Shown: positions 47,410 to 59,900, counted from the first letter of the stretch. The stretch is 64,000 bases of DNA from Bombyx mori (GCF_030269925.1 NC_085131.1:14307501-14371500), one strand, 5' to 3'. Notes: generated from the sequence alone by a model not told the origin. Numbers and translations are program-made.

Positions 47410-48245
47410 GATAGGCTGAGGAGAAAATAGCCCTGAACTGTTTTGTTTTTGCCTCTTTGTGCGTGTTTCTGTGCCGCATGCCATGCTGAAATTAAACCAC
47501 GGGATTTATTCATTACACGGTACCTTCTCATCGTAAAAGTCGTTCTATCAACGAGATCATTTAGAGAAATCTTGTTAATAGAACATAAATTAAATGACAT
47601 AGCAATTTGTTAAAATAAATACATTGCTGCGTAACTCTCAAACTACTTAAAATTATGTAATAATGTCTCATAAAAATGTCAATGACAACATTGTAGTTTA
47701 ACCTCCAGAACGCGATTAATAAACAAATGACCAACGAAATTCCTTTCAGACTTATCTAAGTATTCATTTAATTTAAATACATATTTTACGAGATATTACA
47801 GGAATCAAGAATAGTACTTTCTGTACATTATGTGTACATTAGGCCTAGGGTAGCGTTCCCTTATATCCGGTATCGATTGAAATATTAAATAGTTGTTAGG
47901 TCGCAAATGTTTACTCCTCTCTAACCTTTTAAATACTACTACAAAAAGCGTCACCAAACACCTTTTAGAATCGAACAAGTGTACGCGACAATGCCAAACT
48001 TGTAGCTTTGAGAATGAAAGTATAAAGACCGTATTCAATAAAGCCGACGAGCCATAAGCAAATTTAAAAAGTAAACTCGAAAATTTGCTTAAAAGACGGA
48101 ACACATTTGACCTAGTCTGCCCACAGACAGCCTCGTCCGACAGATCAACGGCGAGGTCACTACTGTTTATGATTTGGCATTAGTTAGAGCTATAGACTAG
48201 ACTTTGGTGTTAAGCCCAGCCGCATACATACGAGTAATTCGTCCT
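47410..48245. other. AT-rich spacer, nothing recognised
   Basis: No supported gene or repeat on either strand. Confidence 0.4.
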
Positions 48246-48251
48246 GACTAT

Positions 48252-48497
48252 TTTTTTTATTGCTTAGATGGGTGGACGAGCTCACAGCCCACCTGGTGTT
48301 AAGTGGTTACTGGAGCCCATACACATCTGCAACGAAAATGCGCCAACCACCTTGAGATACAAGTTAGGTATCCAGTATAATTACAACGGCTGCCTCACCC
48401 TTCAAACCGAAACGCATTACTGCTTCACGGCAGAAATAGGCAGGGTGATGGTACCTACCCGCGCGGATTTACAAGAGGTTCTACTACCAGTAAAAAA
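48252..48497 (-). mobile_element. Bm1 SINE 3' half
   Basis: T run, ttgcttagatgggtggac, cccacctggtgttaag, cttcaaaccgaaacgc, cttcacggcagaaatagg, aagaggttctactacc. Well conserved, reverse orientation. Confidence 0.88.
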
Positions 48498-48886
48498 AAA
48501 CCAGACAAATTACTAAAAAATAATTGACTTCAAAATGACACTGAGTTCCGTATTAAAAGAGCGCACACGATTCAAAGTTATTTTCGTACTTTTTTGATTG
48601 GATTTCAATTGAGATTACTTCATCCAAATAGCTGAAGAAGTTTTTTGTCATGATATTTTTTCCAAATTTTAAACTTTAAATGGCTCTCCTGTAAAGTTGC
48701 AAATAATTTGCTTAAACAAAATAGCATATCCCTCGATATAACAATATAAGTTTTAAAATGTAAAAACAACAAAGTGTGCATAAATAAATCTTAACCAACT
48801 TAAATGGTTAGTACTTTTAAGGTTAAGTAGGTAAACTTTATTTCACGCTTGCACTACTAGCTGCTAGCTGCTACTAGCTTGCACTA

Positions 48887-49273
48887 CTAGCTGACCCGGC
48901 AAACATTGTTTTGCCATATATAAGATTTCTAGGGAATTTCTAATGTAGAAAAAAAAACTAACTTATTGTAAGTGTGTAAGGATGTGGTAAATGAGTAAAA
49001 GAGGTATGTAGTGCTGTGAAAGATGAGGGAATATATAATAAAAATAACAAAACCTCATTCAACCACATAATACCTCATTATAACAAAAAAAATGTCCAAA
49101 TAAAAAAAATACGTTAGGGGTGGACAATCCTAATCACTTAGGGGTATGAAAAATAGATAGTAGCCGATTCTCAGGCTTACTGAATATGCATAAAAAAATT
49201 CATGAGAATCGGTCAAGCGGTTTCGGAGGAGTATGGGAACGAACATTGTGACACGAGAATTTTATATATTAGA
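48887..49273 (-). mobile_element. Non-autonomous Helitron, second family
   Basis: On the minus strand it begins TC (tctaatatataaaattctcg) and ends GGGTCAGCTAG. Flanks are A and T. It includes gtgtcacaatgttcgttccc and cgaaaccgcttgaccgatt, a widespread lepidopteran sequence (from memory). It is 387 bp and non-coding. Confidence 0.68.
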
Positions 49274-49279
49274 TTTGAA

Positions 49280-50300
49280 ACATTATATGAAGCGTGCCAC
49301 GCCCGTAACTACGCTACGCCAGACTCAACGTTCAAACTATAGATAGTGTTTTTATTGTTTGCCCAAAGTCGAACATCGGATTTACTTCCGAATACTCACG
49401 AGGCCGTTTTCATTGTTATAAAACACATATTTGTTCTGATTATTTTAACGCCAAATATATATTTTAAAAATGAATTAATGATATTGACCTTTGTCCGGGT
49501 GTTCAATATGTGTATATTTAGACGCATGTATATAAGTTTTAGTATATGTGTCAGACCACGTTACAGATCTCACTCAAAGGTAGTGTGACCAGGTCGAGGC
49601 CGCAACCCTGCCAAGAGTGTAGCTACGATGGAGAAGAAGAAGTATTATATCAGTCTCTATTATATCAATCTATCGGTTATTATAATAATATTGTTAAAGT
49701 GTATGTTTAGTATCTCTAAAAAAACAGTTAATGAATTCAGTAAGTATGTTGTATTTGTATGAGTTGGAATGCATGACTGCTTCCTCACTGAAGTAGGCAG
49801 GATGTTGTCTCCGACCTTCGTTGCTCTAAGTATCTTGTGGGGAAGCGCGGCTGAGCTCAGGGGCCGTGATACGATGTTGAAGAATAAAAACACAAGCAAC
49901 GCATTCACACCGATCAAGATTCATACGAATGTACGGGAAAGTAAAACAATGTCTGCCAGCCGGATGCAGATAGAATTGAACATTCGTTCAAAAACTAAAT
50001 AAAACATTAAACTTAAATTTTAAAATGTACTTTGTGTTTGGATGCGCACAGAGCATACAATTAATAGAAGTGTTCATAATTATGTCGTTAATGTGGCTAC
50101 ATCTGTATCCGCGACGACGAAATAATAAACTCAACTCGTCAACTTCTATAACATTCGAAGTACAGTTACATGAACATAAAATATTAAGCGAACGTATTAA
50201 ATAATGATGTGAAGAAACTAAGTCTTTGCGACCACAGAGGTTCACTGCTGGATATAGGCTGCCTAGCCTCGTCGACCTGCGCTACTTTCATCTAGCGTAT
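49280..50300. other. Spacer, nothing recognised
   Basis: No gene model. Short ORFs only. Confidence 0.4.
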
Positions 50301-50304
50301 AGTA

Positions 50305-50505
50305 AAAAAACCAACTGCAGCCCACTAAGTTTCTCGTCGGATCTTCTCAGTGAGTCGCGTTTCCGATCTGGTGGTAGATTCTGCGAAGCACTGCTCTTGC
50401 TAGGGCCAGTGCTAACAACACTTCCGGTTTGAGCCCCGTGAGCTCACCTACAGGTCAAGGAGAAGCTGAAATAGCCTCTCAAGGCTATCAGCATAGGTAG
50501 GAAAA
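50305..50505 (+). mobile_element. Jockey-like 3' UTR, well preserved
   Basis: gcccactaagtttctcgtc, gatctggtggtagattctgc, gagccccgtgagctcacc, cctctcaaggctatcagc, then gtaggaaaaaga. It is the clearest copy of this 3' UTR in the window and the model for the interrupted copy at 54766. Confidence 0.8.
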
Positions 50506-50510
50506 AGAAA

Positions 50511-50620
50511 CTCGAGGTGGATTAAAGCATTCACGTTGTGCTTTCGGAGGTTTTGGAAGTTTCAGTGTCCACTTAACACCAGTTGAGTTGACAGCTCATG
50601 AAAGCTTTAAGCAGTTAAAA
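50511..50620 (+). mobile_element. Diverged Bm1 tail
   Basis: actcgaggtggattaaag, cattcacgttgtgc, gtccacttaacaccag, followed by agcagttaaaa. Old copy. Confidence 0.55.
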
Positions 50621-50735
50621 TTTTATTATTATTAGTAATCATAAAGGCAACTCGATACAAATATATTCAGTAGGAAACTAGTTGTTGTTGCTTTAAAAGT
50701 ACGCGTGAAGCTATTCCATCAGTTTTCATTGCCAC

Positions 50736-50843
50736 TGTAGACAGACGAGCATATGGCTCGCTTGACGGTGAGTGATCACCGTTGCTATTGAACAACAACA
50801 ATGTAAGAAGCATAGCCAAGCCGATGTCTACCATTGCTTAAAG
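50736..50843 (-). mobile_element. Diverged LINE 3' tail
   Basis: gtagacagacgagcatatgg, gacggtgagtgatcacc, agccaagccgatgtctacc: the reverse of the LINE tail family, old. Confidence 0.6.
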
Positions 50844-50849
50844 TTCACA

Positions 50850-52120
50850 TTTACCCAATCCGTATCTAAAATTTTTTGATCTCTATAGTAGCTGTCAAGT
50901 TGAACAGAAAACGTGCTGTAAATGCAAGATCAACTCAAAACGTGTCCGAAGATAACGCACGTGAGATTTCATTGGAAAAAGTTGTCAGCAAGATAACTTT
51001 TCAAATTGTTTTGTTTCCTTTTATGTTTTTTTAAGTTACTACCCAATACTTCGAAAAACTGGGTTTGTTAAAACCCGCAGTTAAAACAGACGCACTCGTT
51101 TTGCTAACGTAAGCTAACAAAAATAAATACACAAACCGTGACGTAAACATTTAATTGAGTTCTTACGCTCTTTAAGCCGAATATTTAGGTAGTTAATAAT
51201 AAAATGAACAATGAACTTCCGAATACAACCTTTAGAGCGTCGAGTCATTGCGCTCGCAGAGTATGAAGTAATTTTTAATCAGAAGCAAGGAAGTTGCTAA
51301 CACATAAATATTAGTGGTTCCGTATAATTGTTAATAACAGTATAGGGTTTATGAGACACGTATCCGAAGGTGGCAATAATACTACGCACTTAGCTAAGCA
51401 CACACTGAAATAGTTACTAATTTTTGAGATAAGTCTCTTCCTCTACACTCCTTTATGATGTGAGGACGCAGCCAACCACCGGGTGGGTACTGTGCGCGTG
51501 TATCGCTAAATTACTAAAGGCCTTCAAAAAACTTTTATAGATGTCTCGAACAAGAGAGTGGAATGAATACGAAGAAGTCGTGTCATCAACTCTAATATTA
51601 TTTTACGCGCGGAACCCTAATTTTATCTAAAATATCTTAAAAAAAACGTGATGTTTTCAGTGACGCGCACAATCGCTAATGACGGCTTATGAAATTATAC
51701 AAATTAATGTATACACTTTAAATGCTAATAGCTCATAAAGGCCACTGCGTTTCCTTAAACTTTAATATCGTTTAAAAAAAAAGCATTATGACGTCAGTAA
51801 ATATCTAAAAGACTAATCTGACGGTCTTGATAATAATGATTACTGATATTAACTTATCCGATATTCTTCAGGCAATAACAGACATCATCCCTAGCAGCAG
51901 TCCCTATTCGGTACCTGATTGCCATCTCGCTTCCTAATTTTTGGTTAAACCATTGTTTTTCCTGCCTAATTTAATGGCGGTTGGAGATATTTGAAAGCTG
52001 CATACACGAATACCATAGTTGTCGTCGTATCTGCCGCAACCGGGCCTGTTCAAAGGGTGAAGTATCAATATTACCAACGGGACTTCTACACAAGACCGCC
52101 AGTATTCAGTTTCAGTTTTA
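50850..52120. other. AT-rich spacer, nothing recognised
   Basis: No supported gene or repeat. Confidence 0.4.
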
Positions 52121-52123
52121 AAC

Positions 52124-52361
52124 AATCACGCCACGTTAACTGGTCCCGTGATAAGTTCGTAAAGAACTTGTGTTACAGGTACCAGATAACGGAAATAAAT
52201 GTAAGATTTTTATTATACACATACATATATTTAATATACATCCATAACCCTGGAAAATACATTTATATTTATCATACAAATATCTTCCCTTGGCGGGATT
52301 CGAACCCGCGACCCCCTTGTGTAGTGACCATGTCACTTACCACTACACCAGACGGCCGTTG
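52124..52361 (-). mobile_element. tRNA-derived SINE (lepidopteran type)
   Basis: On the minus strand the head (52284-52360) has box A-like TGGTGTAGTGGTAAGTG and a perfect T-arm, GCGGGTTCGAATCCCGC. The body runs to taacacaagttctttacg and cttatcacgggacc, a tail recognised from memory as widespread in Lepidoptera. The acceptor-stem sides do not pair, so it is not a tRNA gene. Confidence 0.7.
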
Positions 52362-52800
52362 TGCTTACGGTCACCGTTTTATACATCACGTTGGCTGTGA
52401 ACTCTATGCAGACTAAACAAAATTAATAAAAATGACTTCGCTTTGTTAATTGACCTCGAAAAATACAAAGTTATCTTATTGTTTGGATTTCTTAGGAAAC
52501 ATTAATATAATTCTGTCGGAATCGTTGCAAGACGTAAATAATAAAATCAAGGTAAGGTAAGGTAAGACGTAAATAATAAACATAATCTTGAAGCGACATA
52601 ATGCTAAACCACAACAGTAGATCCCAAGGGTCGAAGTGTTGGACCATTGTTTATTTAGCATCTGGACAATACAAAGCTATGTGGAATCTTTAAATTGCAG
52701 ACTAATATCATTTTACGCTGAACCATACACGTTCCAGGTGGAAATAGAATCAGTAAGAAATCTTTTGATCGATCAAGATTGAATACAAAAACAACTTTAA

Positions 52801-52875
52801 CCAGAATACGGACTCCAGTCGGATATCGAACCTGAATCCTCTCGTACCAAGGTCGCTAACCACTTGACCAACTTA
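52801..52875 (-). mobile_element. tRNA-like SINE head, degraded
   Basis: The minus strand reads tggtcaagtggttagcg (box A-like) and ggttcgatatccg (box B-like) about 30 bases apart. No matching acceptor stem and no clear body. Confidence 0.4.
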
Positions 52876-52937
52876 ACAATCTAAATCCTAGCATTCGTTA
52901 AAAATAACAGATGTGTGGTGTCGTGGAACACCGGATA

Positions 52938-53280
52938 GGAACGAAGTTCCTTATTATAAAAATATTAATTTTAAGTTCTATTCGAGATATAAAGAAAATA
53001 ATTATTCGGGTATACATTTATTATTATGATTTTTTTATTGTAAAAAAAAACTACAAAGTTATCAACTTTATTTTATTCACAATGATTTATAAAAAATATA
53101 TATACAAAGAAACTGCTATTTATATGAATAATAATAATAACCATCATCACGTAGACTATATATTAGACGCTGTATAGCCATCATACTAAGACTATACATA
53201 AATAATAAAAATCTTACGTTACGGACGTTTTTTCCCGGTTATGGTACCCCTCCGCGTCGTCCCATAAGGAACTTCGTTCC
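52938..53280. mobile_element. MITE-like element with 17-bp inverted termini
   Basis: GGAACGAAGTTCCTTAT at 52938-52954 is the perfect inverse of 53264-53280. The inside is very AT-rich and non-coding. No certain target duplication. Confidence 0.55.
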
Positions 53281-53620
53281 AAAACTTTCTATTCACTGTA
53301 TTTTCATTGAGCCGTAAACGAGTTGAATTCAAAAGACAATTTTACCCGATGCAGATGAGCAACCATTAAAATGGAACTGCTTGCCAGGTCGACGCACCGT
53401 TAGCGAATTGCCGAAACTAAGCACCTGCTTGTGTATTCACATCCCGTTGTGTGTGTACGGCTATAGAAACTTCATAAGGTTCGTTCCAAATAGCCATTTC
53501 ACCGGTGCTAGGGCGCTTTGTGGCCCTAAATAGCTTCCTACATCTGCTAATTAAATTAACAATGTTAAACAATATAACTGCCACTCTAGAAGATCCTTCA
53601 ACAGTGTGTCACTAATGAAA

Positions 53621-54043
53621 CTAGTGGTCCCGCAGTAGTCGAAATTCGATTATAATTAATTGGAATTCTATGTTTGTACACTATTATGATTGTATTTTAT
53701 ACTTCTATAACCACAAATTTCGCCAAGACTACACTACACTATAAAAATATTAACAAAGACAAGCAATATTTAATCTATACTCAATTTGACAACAGACGTC
53801 AAGAACAAAAGTTTGACAATAAATAGTATGCATGCGTGTGTGCGTCAAATACATGGTATGTAGTGTGTGTAATGTTTTCTTTATTGATTTAAAGTATCTT
53901 TTATGCATTATTTTTAAAAAATATTAGCATTGTGCACTCCTTCTCTATATTCTCGATAAGTGTGGAAAATTTCATACTCCTCCGTCCGCGCAATTTTCGT
54001 AAAAATGGATACAAAGTTTTTGCTTCACGTATTAATATATAGA
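53621..54043 (-). mobile_element. Non-autonomous Helitron, copy B
   Basis: The same family as 35622-36001, with the same CTAG and TC ends and A/T flanks. It has an extra segment near its 5' end (gcgcaattttcgtaaaaatgg to cttcacg). Length 423 bp. Confidence 0.72.
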
Positions 54044-54044
54044 T

Positions 54045-54765
54045 GTCGACAAGGTCTCGTATTGTCAAACAGATGCAACATCGAATTAAGTTAAATGATA
54101 TAACACAGTGTGAAATTAAATCGAGATGCGCCTATGTGAAGGTCTCTCCACGCAGACTAGGGATGTGCTCGGTGTCACAATCGATAGTCTTGTAGAGAAA
54201 TCGTTGCTGATTTCATTTGTAATCCTGTAGTGCTAAATAATAACGATCATCGTCTAGTGGCATTAATCCGAGAGGTGGCAGGTCCAAATACAGCACGTAC
54301 TATCACAGGTAGTTTTAGTTTTTAACACTGACATATTCATTAATATTTCATGTTAACGACCTGATTGTCGATTGCGTTTAGGACACCATTTCCTGTGTAC
54401 CTACAAACGAAACGATTGGCTTAGGGATTATGGCGCTCCAAACAGAGATCGATGAAGATCTTGCTAGGAAATGTGACATGATAGCAGTTTGTCTGATTAT
54501 CCATCAGAAAACACAGCGTACCCCCGGTTTCCTAGAACTACTACTAATACCGCTACTAGCATCGTCCCATATGGAAGCTTTTACCTGATTTTCTTATCTA
54601 ATGCTCCCTTATCTGGAAGTTGATAGCAAAGCGTGTTTCAAAGCTTTCCAGCGGTACTCCAACGGCTGTCCTGCAGGAAAGAGTTTGGATGACCTGGAGA
54701 AAGTTTATGTAGATATAGCCCCCGTGAAAGAACGCTACACTTGCACAGGTCGTGGCAGACCACTT
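54045..54765. other. Spacer, nothing recognised
   Basis: No supported gene. The stretch 54600-54770 is somewhat less AT-rich but has no readable domain. Confidence 0.4.
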
Positions 54766-54936
54766 GGCCTCCACTGAGTTTCTCACCTGATCTTCTCAGC
54801 GGGTCGCGTTTCCAAGCCGGTGGTAGATTCTGCGAAGCACTGCTCTTGCTAGGGCCAGTGATAGGAACACCTCTGATTTGAGCCCCGAGAGCTCACCTAC
54901 ACGCTAGGGTAACGCTGATATATAGCCTCTCAAGGC

Positions 54937-56558
54937 TTTTTTTTTTTTTTTTTGTCAGGAGGAAATCGCCGGACTCCCACCCTCCACTGGGGATGGAGGG
55001 TGGGGCATGTCGGAGTCGAACCGACTAAAACCTCCTGTCGCTCAACAACCAACGTCCAACCCTCGCATGAGACAGAACTCATGAAAAGGCAAGGGGAGGA
55101 GAGTGAAGCGTTTAGTGCGGAGCACATCTCTCCCATCACCCTCCCCCTCGGGACGCCGGGCCAGCGATCGTCGGCGCCACGACCACCAGCCCTCTCGGTC
55201 GGCAGGCTGTCCGAAGCCCGCCTAGATGGCGCCGGTTTGAATAGGTTATCCTACGAAATACCCCGCTGGGTCAGAACCAGCGTGGGTCGAGGATAGCCGG
55301 CCTTCCATCACCCGGATGCTCTTGCGTAAAACGCGTGCAGAGCAGCTTGCACGTCGTCTTCTTAGGCCCCCTTCGCCGGGCCCCAGACCGACATATGAGG
55401 GGGACCCGAAACACTTAGAGGGCCAGGGCTAGGGCGAGATCCGCCTCCTTGGCCCCCGCTCGACGGCGGCGGGCTTGTGCGTCTCTCACGCACCCCGCCG
55501 CCTCCTTCTGCGAGATGGTGCACTCGCAGAAGTCGAGCATCGCCTTCCACGACTCGTCGTTGCCGAGCATCGATGCCACAACACTCGGCAACGACAAGTC
55601 GTTTCCTATTTTTGCGACAAGGACACGGCGCCACCCCTCCCATGCGGGGCAGGCAACGAGCGTGTGCTCCGCCGTGTCCAAGTCGCAACCACAATGGTAG
55701 CACTCTGCCGTCGGCTCGGCTCCGATCCGGTGCAGGAACTCACCGAAGCAACCATGCCCAGTGAGCACCTGCGTGAGCCGGAAAGTGAGGCGTCCTCTGT
55801 CACGATTCACCCAATCCGCAAGAATCGGGCGAATCGCCTCGACGGTCCTACGACCAGCCGAAGGATCGGCCAGCCGCCTGGACCATGACTCCAGCACGGA
55901 CCGCCGAGATTGGGCCCTCCGCACTCTGACCACACTGGGGCTGGGACGCGCCACGCCCCGGGCACGAAGGTTAGCCCGCCACTGATAGTCAGCGGCGAGC
56001 GCCTCCGCCTCCAGGACCCAAGGCGGCGTCCCAGCCAGTACACACGCCGCCTCAAAAGAGATGGTGCGATAACCACGGATGACCCTGACCGCGATGGTGC
56101 GTTGCGGCCGTTGCAGCAACTTCGCTACCCCCACGGCCAGGGACTGGCCCCACACGGGCGCCCCGTATAGGGCCATTGATCGCACCACCCCCGTATAGAG
56201 ACGGCGCGTCACCTGGTCAGGCCCCCCGATGTTGGGAAGAAGCCGGCTTAACGCGCCGGCCACCCCCAACAAACGAGGGACCAGGTGCTGAAAGTGAGCA
56301 CGGAAGGTCCAACGACTGTCCAGAATGAGGCCGAGGTACTTTAACTGCACCCCGACCCCGATCCGGACGCCTCCAACCACGATATGGGCATCGACAGGTG
56401 GCACTCTCCGAGGCCTGTGGAACCACATGGCCTCGGATTTACTGAGCGCCACGTCGAGGCCCAATCTCCTGATTTTGCCGACGACATGCGCTACCCCAGC
56501 GGTGGCAAGACGAGCAGACTCAGCAAAGCTCCCTCCCCGGGCCACGACCAGCGTGTCG
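54937..56558 (-). mobile_element. R1-clade LINE insertion, 5'-truncated
   Basis: About 1.62 kb on the minus strand. A poly(A) (17 T on the plus strand at 54937-54953) and a 3' UTR to about 55414 are followed by the ORF. AGCCTCTCAAGGC at 54924-54936 is repeated at 56559-56571, a 13-bp target-site duplication. It is 5'-truncated in the reverse-transcriptase active site region. Confidence 0.9.
55415..56557 (-). pseudogene. R1-like ORF2, C-terminal 380 residues
   Basis: An uninterrupted frame starting DTLVVARGG, the residues just after the first part of the catalytic YADD motif. The thumb and C-terminal domain follow (LKYLGLILDSRWTF, MALYGAPVW, RVIRGYRTISFEAA, VLTGHGCFGEFL). Near the end is a Cys/His zinc-knuckle (CYHCGCDLDTAEHTLVACPAW, C-x2-C-x8-H-x4-C), as in R1, TRAS and SART elements. 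It lacks the endonuclease, most of the reverse transcriptase and ORF1, so it is dead. There is no frameshift, suggesting a recent insertion. Confidence 0.88.
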
Positions 56559-56874
56559 AGCCTCTCAAGGCTATCAGCATAGGTAGGAAAATAAAAACCA
56601 CTTGACCGACCACTCCGCACCTTGGATTGGGATTACTCCTACATATTGCTGTATTAGATTATTATAAAAGGAAAAAGAGAATAGACGCTCATTTACAACT
56701 ACAACAGATCGAAAATGAGTAACGTAATATTTATTATTTGTATGTATTTTTTTACGAACTAAGCCAACGCATTCTATTATTTTTCCCAAACAATTCCAAG
56801 GAGAACTAGTAAAAAACATTAATTATAATTTTCGATAGTGACTCGGCGTGAGTCCGTCCATCACTGCAGTGCCA

Positions 56875-56879
56875 TATAA
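56875..56879 (+). promoter_or_regulatory. Possible TATA element of the lipase
   Basis: TATAA, 49 bases before the lipase ATG. Weak evidence on its own. Confidence 0.3.
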
Positions 56880-56927
56880 CAGTGCATAAGTGTCCGGGGC
56901 GCACGTGTTATGTAAGAGCGGACCGCG

Positions 56928-59900
56928 ATGTGGAGGCCGGCGCTTTGCTGCCTCGCCGTGCTCCTGCCCAGCTTGTTGGCCGACCACTTCGACGAACTCC
57001 TCAGGACTGTCTCGCAGACCTGTATGTCACATTCGCATTGTAATCTATTTCGTTGGTGTTAAATGTCAATTACAGCGGGGTCTGCTAGTGAGGATTATTT
57101 ATTAAATCGTTGACGCTTTCACGTTTAGTTCATTTTGTGATTACAAATTGAGTGATAGTGGTGGGAATAACGGATATAAGTTTTGTTGTGTGTCATGACA
57201 TGTAGACAGATAGTAATTAAGCACTGTTTAGTTAACTTCATAGAAAATCAGCGGACGGCTTAATCTTCCAAGTTCCTTTGCGACTTATTATACACTGTTA
57301 AGTAAATTTACGAATACTCAAAAAATTACGGAAATTTAGGGATATATCAGTTTTAGAGTTGTATTGAGATTGGGAGTCGGTATTAGCTGTCGAATTTCAT
57401 CTGTAATGCAATATTATTTAGTCTACTCAAATATAGGCAGAAGCATTTAGGTGTAGATATGTGTTTTATTGGCTCGTTCGATTTGTTTTCATTATGGAGG
57501 TATATTATTATTTTATATTGTATCTTTTACGTAAAAGAAAGGGCATAATATTTTGTTGTTATCACAAGATGTGGGGTTGGTAAAATACTATATATTGCAA
57601 AAATAACAAGACTTCTGCTTGCTTGACTTTTTGAAAAGGCAACAATTGGTAAAAGGATTTCTATTTTTATTTATTATCATAATTAAACTTACTCAGTGTC
57701 GTCCGTAACCACGAAAACTGTAAAGTATTCGGAACGTCTGAAAAATGTATAAACGAGATTAAATCGTAAAACTAGGTTTAAGTAGGATCTCTGTTACTAA
57801 ATAACTTTATATTGTCACTTAAACGTGACATCTTACATCGCTTACTTAAAATCATCCACAAGAAATTGCCAATCGTAATAATTATTCTGTCCTCGACATA
57901 ATGGAGTTCACTTTCTTGCTATCTCATCCCTCGTTCTTTTTTCTGACATTTGTATTGTTTGCGGGTTTAATCGTCGGCTGATCGTCGACGCGTCGTTATT
58001 CGACAACATCGCACCACAAATTGGTCACGAACAATTTGCATCGACCTCAACCGTAACAGGTCCTAAACATTACAACCTCTACTTCGGAACAATGTAACAT
58101 GCATCGTCATGTATTCATTTGTACGTGATCATTTACTATTTTATTTAAATAACAATTTGATTTAGCTGCGTGCATCTGCCGTCTAATTATTAGGTAATAT
58201 TTTGATGAAATCGGATTGTAGATCAAATTTAATATTTTGTCAAATTTTAAACGTATTTTGATCAAATATATCGGTGTATTAGTTTCTATACGCAACTTTT
58301 ATCTCGGTTGACATAGCGCTATTTAGTGGTGTTGCATGTCGCATCCAGTTGTTACCGTAAGATCAGACCACGGAATAGATAAATAATCTATTCCGATCAG
58401 ACCACTCCAACAGCCTAAATCTGCAGACGTCTGTCATTACAACAGTTGCATTGTCTCTGTCGTCGTCTCGAGAGAAACATAAGCAAAACAGTTTAAGCTT
58501 ATACTATTGGTAAGGAAGGCCGAAGAGTGTACGGCCCAGTTGATCGTAAGTGGCTACCATCGGTCAATAACATCACCGCAAACTCTTTTCAAACTTTTGA
58601 ATAATGATATTTCAGTGGTGTGGATTGGGAGAAGCCTATGTCCAGCAGTGGATGCTGTTGATGATGGCGATCGGGAAACACCATGGAAAGTTGTCCATTC
58701 CAGAGCTGGAAGGTGTGCAGCGTGAATGGACTCCGGTAGAATTCCTTGACAGATATTCCGAGTTTGCGATACGTGGTACCTCAATAAACGTTAATGGTAG
58801 CGGAGAACATTCATTGGCTCATTGTATCTGTATCTTTTATCGTTTTAGGAAGCTCATATTTCGATGTTTTTAATTATGTTACATTCATTAAGTGCAGTAC
58901 AGAATACCAACTTTAATGTAATTGTGTTAAGTATCATTAAATAAACAGACACACGACAAATTCAAAGATGAGCAGTGATGATGCCGTTAAATCTCTCCTC
59001 CAATAGCACTTACAGGACGGTCTCCTCTCTACAATATAAATAGCATCCATTTCTTTTTTGGTTGAAGACTTTCGTCTGTCTGAATGTCTCTGGACCAAAA
59101 TATGTCTGTTTGGAAGATTAATAGAATTTTGTGGAAAACAGAATTGCTATTGAGTTAACTTAGGATTTATTTTCACGAGAACCTTGTTACTTTTGCAGGT
59201 GAAGTGCTTCCACTAAATATTCTCTTCTCGCGTCAAGTGACCCTCGAGTCTTCACACCTGGACGTAGTGGAATTCATGAAAGCCTCACGCCGAACGTATA
59301 AGCTTACCAAAGCTCATCTTAAAATCAGGCCCATGAAACTTAAAAGCCTGGTTCTCTACATCCCAGGGTGGTGGAACACGCCTAATGATGAGTCTTCTGT
59401 GGCTATAGTGAACTCTTTACTACAGAGGAATACTGTAGTATTTCTATTAGACACATGCCTCTCTTTCTGCAGAGGATACGTCGACTCAGCGTCACGAATC
59501 ACAGCCATATCGAACTCTTTGTTCTCCTTCATGGAGAAGTTACACCAAGATGGATTTCCTATGGCTTCAGTTCATATTGTCGGCTTCAGTTTAGGTGCTC
59601 ACGTGGCAGGCGCTGCTGGCAGATTGGTTCACTCCAAACTGTACAGTAAATTCGGTAAGATCACAGCTTTGGACCCCGCACGGCCATGCTTCGCGAGAAC
59701 CGACAATAAACTTGAGAAAAATGATGCGTTATTCGTGCAAGTAATTCACGCCAGCACCGGGGTCCTGGGAGTCGAAGAGGCGACCGGCCATGTAGATGTC
59801 TACATCAACGGTCTGTCCGGGAAGCAGCCGGAATGTAGAAACATGAGTATCACCTTCGAATGCGATCACGCTCAAGCCTGGAAATTATATTCTGCGTCTG

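Larger units (their letters stand above)
54766..56592 (+). mobile_element. Jockey-like 3' UTR split by an R1-type LINE
   Basis: Left part 54766-54936 (ctgagtttctcacctgatc, gccggtggtagattctgcg, gagagctcacctac, gcctctcaaggc). Right part 56559-56592 (agcctctcaaggctatcagc, gtaggaaaataaaa). Put together they match the uninterrupted copy at 50305-50505. Confidence 0.88.

Noticed and set aside
52284..52360. tRNA gene on the minus strand
   Set aside because: Box B and T-arm are perfect but the acceptor stem does not pair and a SINE body follows.
52801..52875. Second tRNA-like sequence
   Set aside because: A- and B-box-like words only; no cloverleaf or acceptor stem.
56559..56620. YAD in TYADSLERLDTLVV as a reverse-transcriptase active site
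   Set aside because: The YAD comes from the jockey-type flank read by chance; the R1-like element starts after it, so the catalytic motif is truly missing.
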